Origin: Thiopseudomonas sp.
Lineage (GTDB): Bacteria > Pseudomonadota > Gammaproteobacteria > Pseudomonadales > Pseudomonadaceae
Assembly: GCA_018384595.1 (NCBI GenBank)
Contig: JAHAYO010000083.1
Span: forward strand, 1-49,572
Length of the DNA: 49,572 nt
Reading direction: 5' to 3'
A program made the position numbers and the translations under genes. Of the stretch, positions 47,958 through 49,572 are shown piece after piece (position 1 is the stretch's first letter; the number at the start of each line of letters is the position of its first letter). Below the pieces are notes generated by a model, which worked only from the letters and a program-made list of their open reading frames with translations, did no database searches and had not been told where the DNA came from.

Positions 47958-48084
47958 GCACAAGGACGTTACGGCAGTTTCTACGGAAGGGCGCAGCAAA
48001 GGAAAGCACAACGGAACAGGCAGCATGAAGCTGTCAGAAAGGAATCAAGCGGATGATTTTGGTAACAAAATCATCCGTTTTTTT
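47958..48084 (+). ncRNA. Candidate Rsm/Csr-type regulatory small RNA (GGA-rich)
   Basis: Within 90 nt there are six GGA motifs (47964, 47985, 48001, 48013, 48041, 48051); the first five have the A-N-GGA form favoured by RsmA/CsrA. The RNA ends in a strong intrinsic terminator (48051-48084) that no upstream plus-strand gene accounts for. RsmX, RsmY and RsmZ of pseudomonads are about 110-130 nt, GGA-rich and terminated in this way, and sequester RsmA/RsmE. The 5' end is uncertain (about 47958 from TAGTAT, or about 47874 from TATAAT). I found no clear GacA box upstream, which weakens the call. Confidence 0.5.
48051..48084 (+). terminator. Strong intrinsic terminator of the candidate small RNA
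   Basis: GGATGATTTTG / CAAAATCATCC, an 11-bp perfect stem closed by GTAA (a GNRA loop), then G and seven T. The orientation is plus, with no coding gene upstream on that strand for more than 3 kb. Confidence 0.88.
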
Positions 48085-48145
48085 ATGCCTAAATTTAAGT
48101 AACCGGCTTTGCTAAACTGCGCAAAATTTTCAGGCAGGTACAGGC

Positions 48146-48955
48146 ATGGATACACAACGATTCGGCGGCATTGCCCGCCTTTATGGCCAAGCAGGGTTAC
48201 AGCGCTTGCAACAGGCCCATGTAGCGGTGGTCGGCATTGGCGGCGTGGGGTCGTGGGCCGCTGAGGCACTGGTTCGCTCCGGCGTAGCCGAAATCACCCT
48301 GATTGACCTAGACGACATCTGCGTCACCAACACCAATCGCCAGGCGCACACCTTGGCCAGCACGGTGGGCCAGCTCAAGGTGGATGCCATGGCCGAGCGC
48401 TTGTTGGCCATCAACCCCGCTTGTCGCGTGCATGCGGTTGCTGATTACATTACCGAAGATAATCTCGCCGAGCTGCTGCACGACGAGCTGGATCACGTAC
48501 TGGATTGCATTGATAGCCTGCGCCCCAAGTGTGCGCTGATTGCATGGTGCAAGCGGCGTAAAATTCCGCTGATCACCACTGGTGGTGCCGGTGGGCAGGT
48601 CGATCCGGCACAGGTGCAGGTGGCCGACCTCAACAAAACCTTTCACGACCCGCTGGCCGCCCGCGTCCGCTCGCTACTGAAAAAGGAATACGGCTTTACC
48701 CGTACCCCCAAAAAGAACTTTGGCGTGCCTTGTGTCTTTTCATCCGAGCAGCTGCGTTACCCAACACCAGAAGGGCAGGTTTGCTTTGACAAAGGCTTCG
48801 TCGGCGAAGGTGTTAAGCTGGACTGTGCCGGTGGTTTCGGTGCCAGCATGACGGTGACCGCCACCTTTGGTCTGGTGGCGGCCAGTCGCGTGCTGAATGC
48901 ACTGGTGGCCGGCAAGGGCAGGCCGCTACTAAAAGAGCAGCCGGTTCAAGAGTAG
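48146..48955 (+). CDS. tcdA: tRNA threonylcarbamoyladenosine dehydratase TcdA
   Basis: E1-like ATP-dependent enzyme (269 aa) that cyclises t6A37 to ct6A in tRNAs reading ANN codons; E. coli CsdL. Rossmann-type ATP site VVGIGGVGSWAAEALVRSGV, IDLDDICVTNTNRQ, DCIDSLRPKCALI, TTGGAGGQVDP, and the C-terminal CAGGFGASMTVTATFGLVAA. Length matches the E. coli protein. The sulfur partners CsdA/CsdE are not in the window. It lies 62 nt after the sRNA terminator, so it needs its own promoter; TAAACT near 48112 is a weak -10 candidate. Confidence 0.95.
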   Translation: MDTQRFGGIARLYGQAGLQRLQQAHVAVVGIGGVGSWAAEALVRSGVAEITLIDLDDICVTNTNRQAHTLASTVGQLKVDAMAERLLAINPACRVHAVADYITEDNLAELLHDELDHVLDCIDSLRPKCALIAWCKRRKIPLITTGGAGGQVDPAQVQVADLNKTFHDPLAARVRSLLKKEYGFTRTPKKNFGVPCVFSSEQLRYPTPEGQVCFDKGFVGEGVKLDCAGGFGASMTVTATFGLVAASRVLNALVAGKGRPLLKEQPVQE

Positions 48956-48987
48956 GCACGATAGTTGCTTTAAGCCGTGTAGGGTGA

Positions 48988-49020
48988 GGCAGAAGTCAAA
49001 AAAGCGTCTGAACTTCTGCC
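48988..49020 (+). other. Hairpin between tcdA and flgJ
   Basis: GGCAGAAGT (48988-48996) / ACTTCTGCC (49012-49020), perfect 9-bp stem, 15-nt loop, no T-run. It is either the 3' end of tcdA or a leader structure of flgJ. Confidence 0.5.
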
Positions 49021-49042
49021 CTGTCAACATGAGGTCAAGGCC

Positions 49043-49572
49043 ATGCAACTGTCAAATTCGCACATCGCTCAAGGCACCTATACCGATCTAAACCGCCTGC
49101 ACAAGCTGAAGGTCGGCGAAGATCGGGATAGTGAAGCCAACCTGCGCCAAGTCGCACAGGAATTTGAGTCGCTGTTCATCAGCGAAATGATGAAAGCCAT
49201 GCGCTCCGCCAACGATGTGCTGGCCGATGACCTGTTTAACAGCAACGAAAGCAAAACCTACCGCGACATGTATGACCAACAAATGTCCGTTTCCCTGTCG
49301 CAAGGTAAGGGCATGGGTATGGCCGATGTGCTGGTGCGTCAGATGGGCCAGATGCAGCAGCCTAAACCCAAGCCCAACCCTTTTGGTGTTGAGCTGCAAA
49401 GCGGTATGTCTGCCGACAAGGCCAACAAGGCCGAGCCAGCGGTTGCCGTTGCTGCGGCTGAAAAAATCGAAAAAGCTGAAAAGCCGGAAAAACCTGAAAA
49501 ATATCTACACGTGGCAGATACCACAGCCATCAAGTTTCGTCGCTTTACCGGCATTATGCCGGGCAAGTTGGG
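49043..49572 (+). CDS. flgJ: Flagellar rod assembly protein FlgJ (N-terminal part)
   Basis: The first 176 codons of a protein that runs off the right edge. Residues 12-105 are the rod-binding domain: YTDLNRLHKLKVGEDRDSEANLRQVAQEFESLFISEMMKAMRSAND, KTYRDMYDQQMSVSLSQGKGMGMADVLVRQMG. A low-complexity Lys/Glu/Ala/Pro linker follows. In gammaproteobacterial FlgJ a muramidase domain comes next and would open the rod's passage through peptidoglycan; it is outside the window. AGGTCAAGG is just upstream of the ATG. The preceding gene is tcdA, not flgI as in the usual flg operon. Confidence 0.88.
   Translation, partial: MQLSNSHIAQGTYTDLNRLHKLKVGEDRDSEANLRQVAQEFESLFISEMMKAMRSANDVLADDLFNSNESKTYRDMYDQQMSVSLSQGKGMGMADVLVRQMGQMQQPKPKPNPFGVELQSGMSADKANKAEPAVAVAAAEKIEKAEKPEKPEKYLHVADTTAIKFRRFTGIMPGKL

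Larger units (their letters stand above)
47638..48145. other. 508-nt non-coding region between ettA and tcdA
   Basis: No convincing protein gene: frames here lack family similarity or ribosome sites. It holds the ettA leader and promoter (47648-47740), a plus-strand TTGAAA-N15-TATAAT promoter-like pair (47841-47867), an AT-rich stretch (about 47870-47950), the GGA-rich candidate RNA with its terminator (to 48084), and about 60 nt upstream of tcdA. Confidence 0.65.

Noticed and set aside
47941..47960. Sigma54-like TTGCA (47956-47960) with an upstream GG
   Set aside because: The GG-to-GC spacing is 11 nt rather than 10, and the -24 motif is otherwise unmatched.
47706..48056. 116-codon plus-strand frame over the candidate small RNA
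   Set aside because: No ribosome site, no recognisable family, and low-quality composition (Arg-rich then Ser/Gln/Arg); the GGA repeats and terminator explain the region better as RNA.

Overview
The window reads as chromosomal core sequence of a gammaproteobacterium of the Pseudomonadaceae. The sdhCDAB-sucAB-lpd-sucCD cluster runs on into a BrnQ/BraZ carrier and htpG. The blocks ispB|rplU-rpmA-obg-proB and ampG-fxsA-groES-groEL follow the pseudomonad gene order as I remember it. Promoters resemble sigma70, sigma32 and ANR/FNR types. I saw no tRNA, rRNA, CRISPR array, prophage or insertion sequence.

Layout. 1-2.4 kb: cbb3 oxidase genes ccoN-ccoO-ccoP on the minus strand, behind an ANR/FNR box and without ccoQ between ccoO and ccoP. 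2.5-3.7 kb: a beta-hydroxyacid dehydrogenase coupled to a small cysteine-cluster protein. 3.7-16.6 kb: a TCA-cycle block with gltA divergent from sdhCDAB, sucAB, lpd and sucCD, broken up by RNA hairpins; the sucA leader looks like a structured cis-regulatory RNA. 16.7-21.2 kb: a branched-chain amino-acid carrier, an unknown membrane protein and sigma32-type htpG. 21.3-29.1 kb: two ABC systems (an adaptor/FtsX-like permease/ATPase set and a GldA-GldF-GldG-like set) either side of a minus-strand zinc-ribbon PD-(D/E)XK protein. 29.2-35.3 kb: rhlB, ispB, rplU-rpmA, obg and proB. 35.3-38.4 kb: a NadE whose glutaminase domain has lost two catalytic residues, a DUF481 gene broken by one in-frame stop, and an alkyltransferase-like protein. 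38.4-42.7 kb: ampG, fxsA and sigma32-type groESL. 42.8-47.6 kb: a diguanylate cyclase response regulator, an MltB-type lytic transglycosylase and ettA. 47.6-49.6 kb: a long non-coding stretch, tcdA, and a flgJ that runs off the end.

How it fits together. Most of the window is housekeeping: central carbon oxidation feeding a quinone pool (Sdh) and a high-affinity terminal oxidase (Cco), plus chaperones, ribosome and RNA functions, NAD and proline synthesis, and peptidoglycan recycling (AmpG with MltB).

The parts most worth a second look are non-coding or degenerate. There is a GGA-rich terminated RNA at about 47.96-48.08 kb that resembles RsmX/Y/Z-type sponges of RsmA/CsrA. There is a terminator/antiterminator pair in the ettA leader, and a sucA leader with competing helices and a sequestered ribosome site. 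Among proteins, the standouts are the NadE with a dead-looking amidase domain and the zinc-ribbon/DUF1887-like nuclease.
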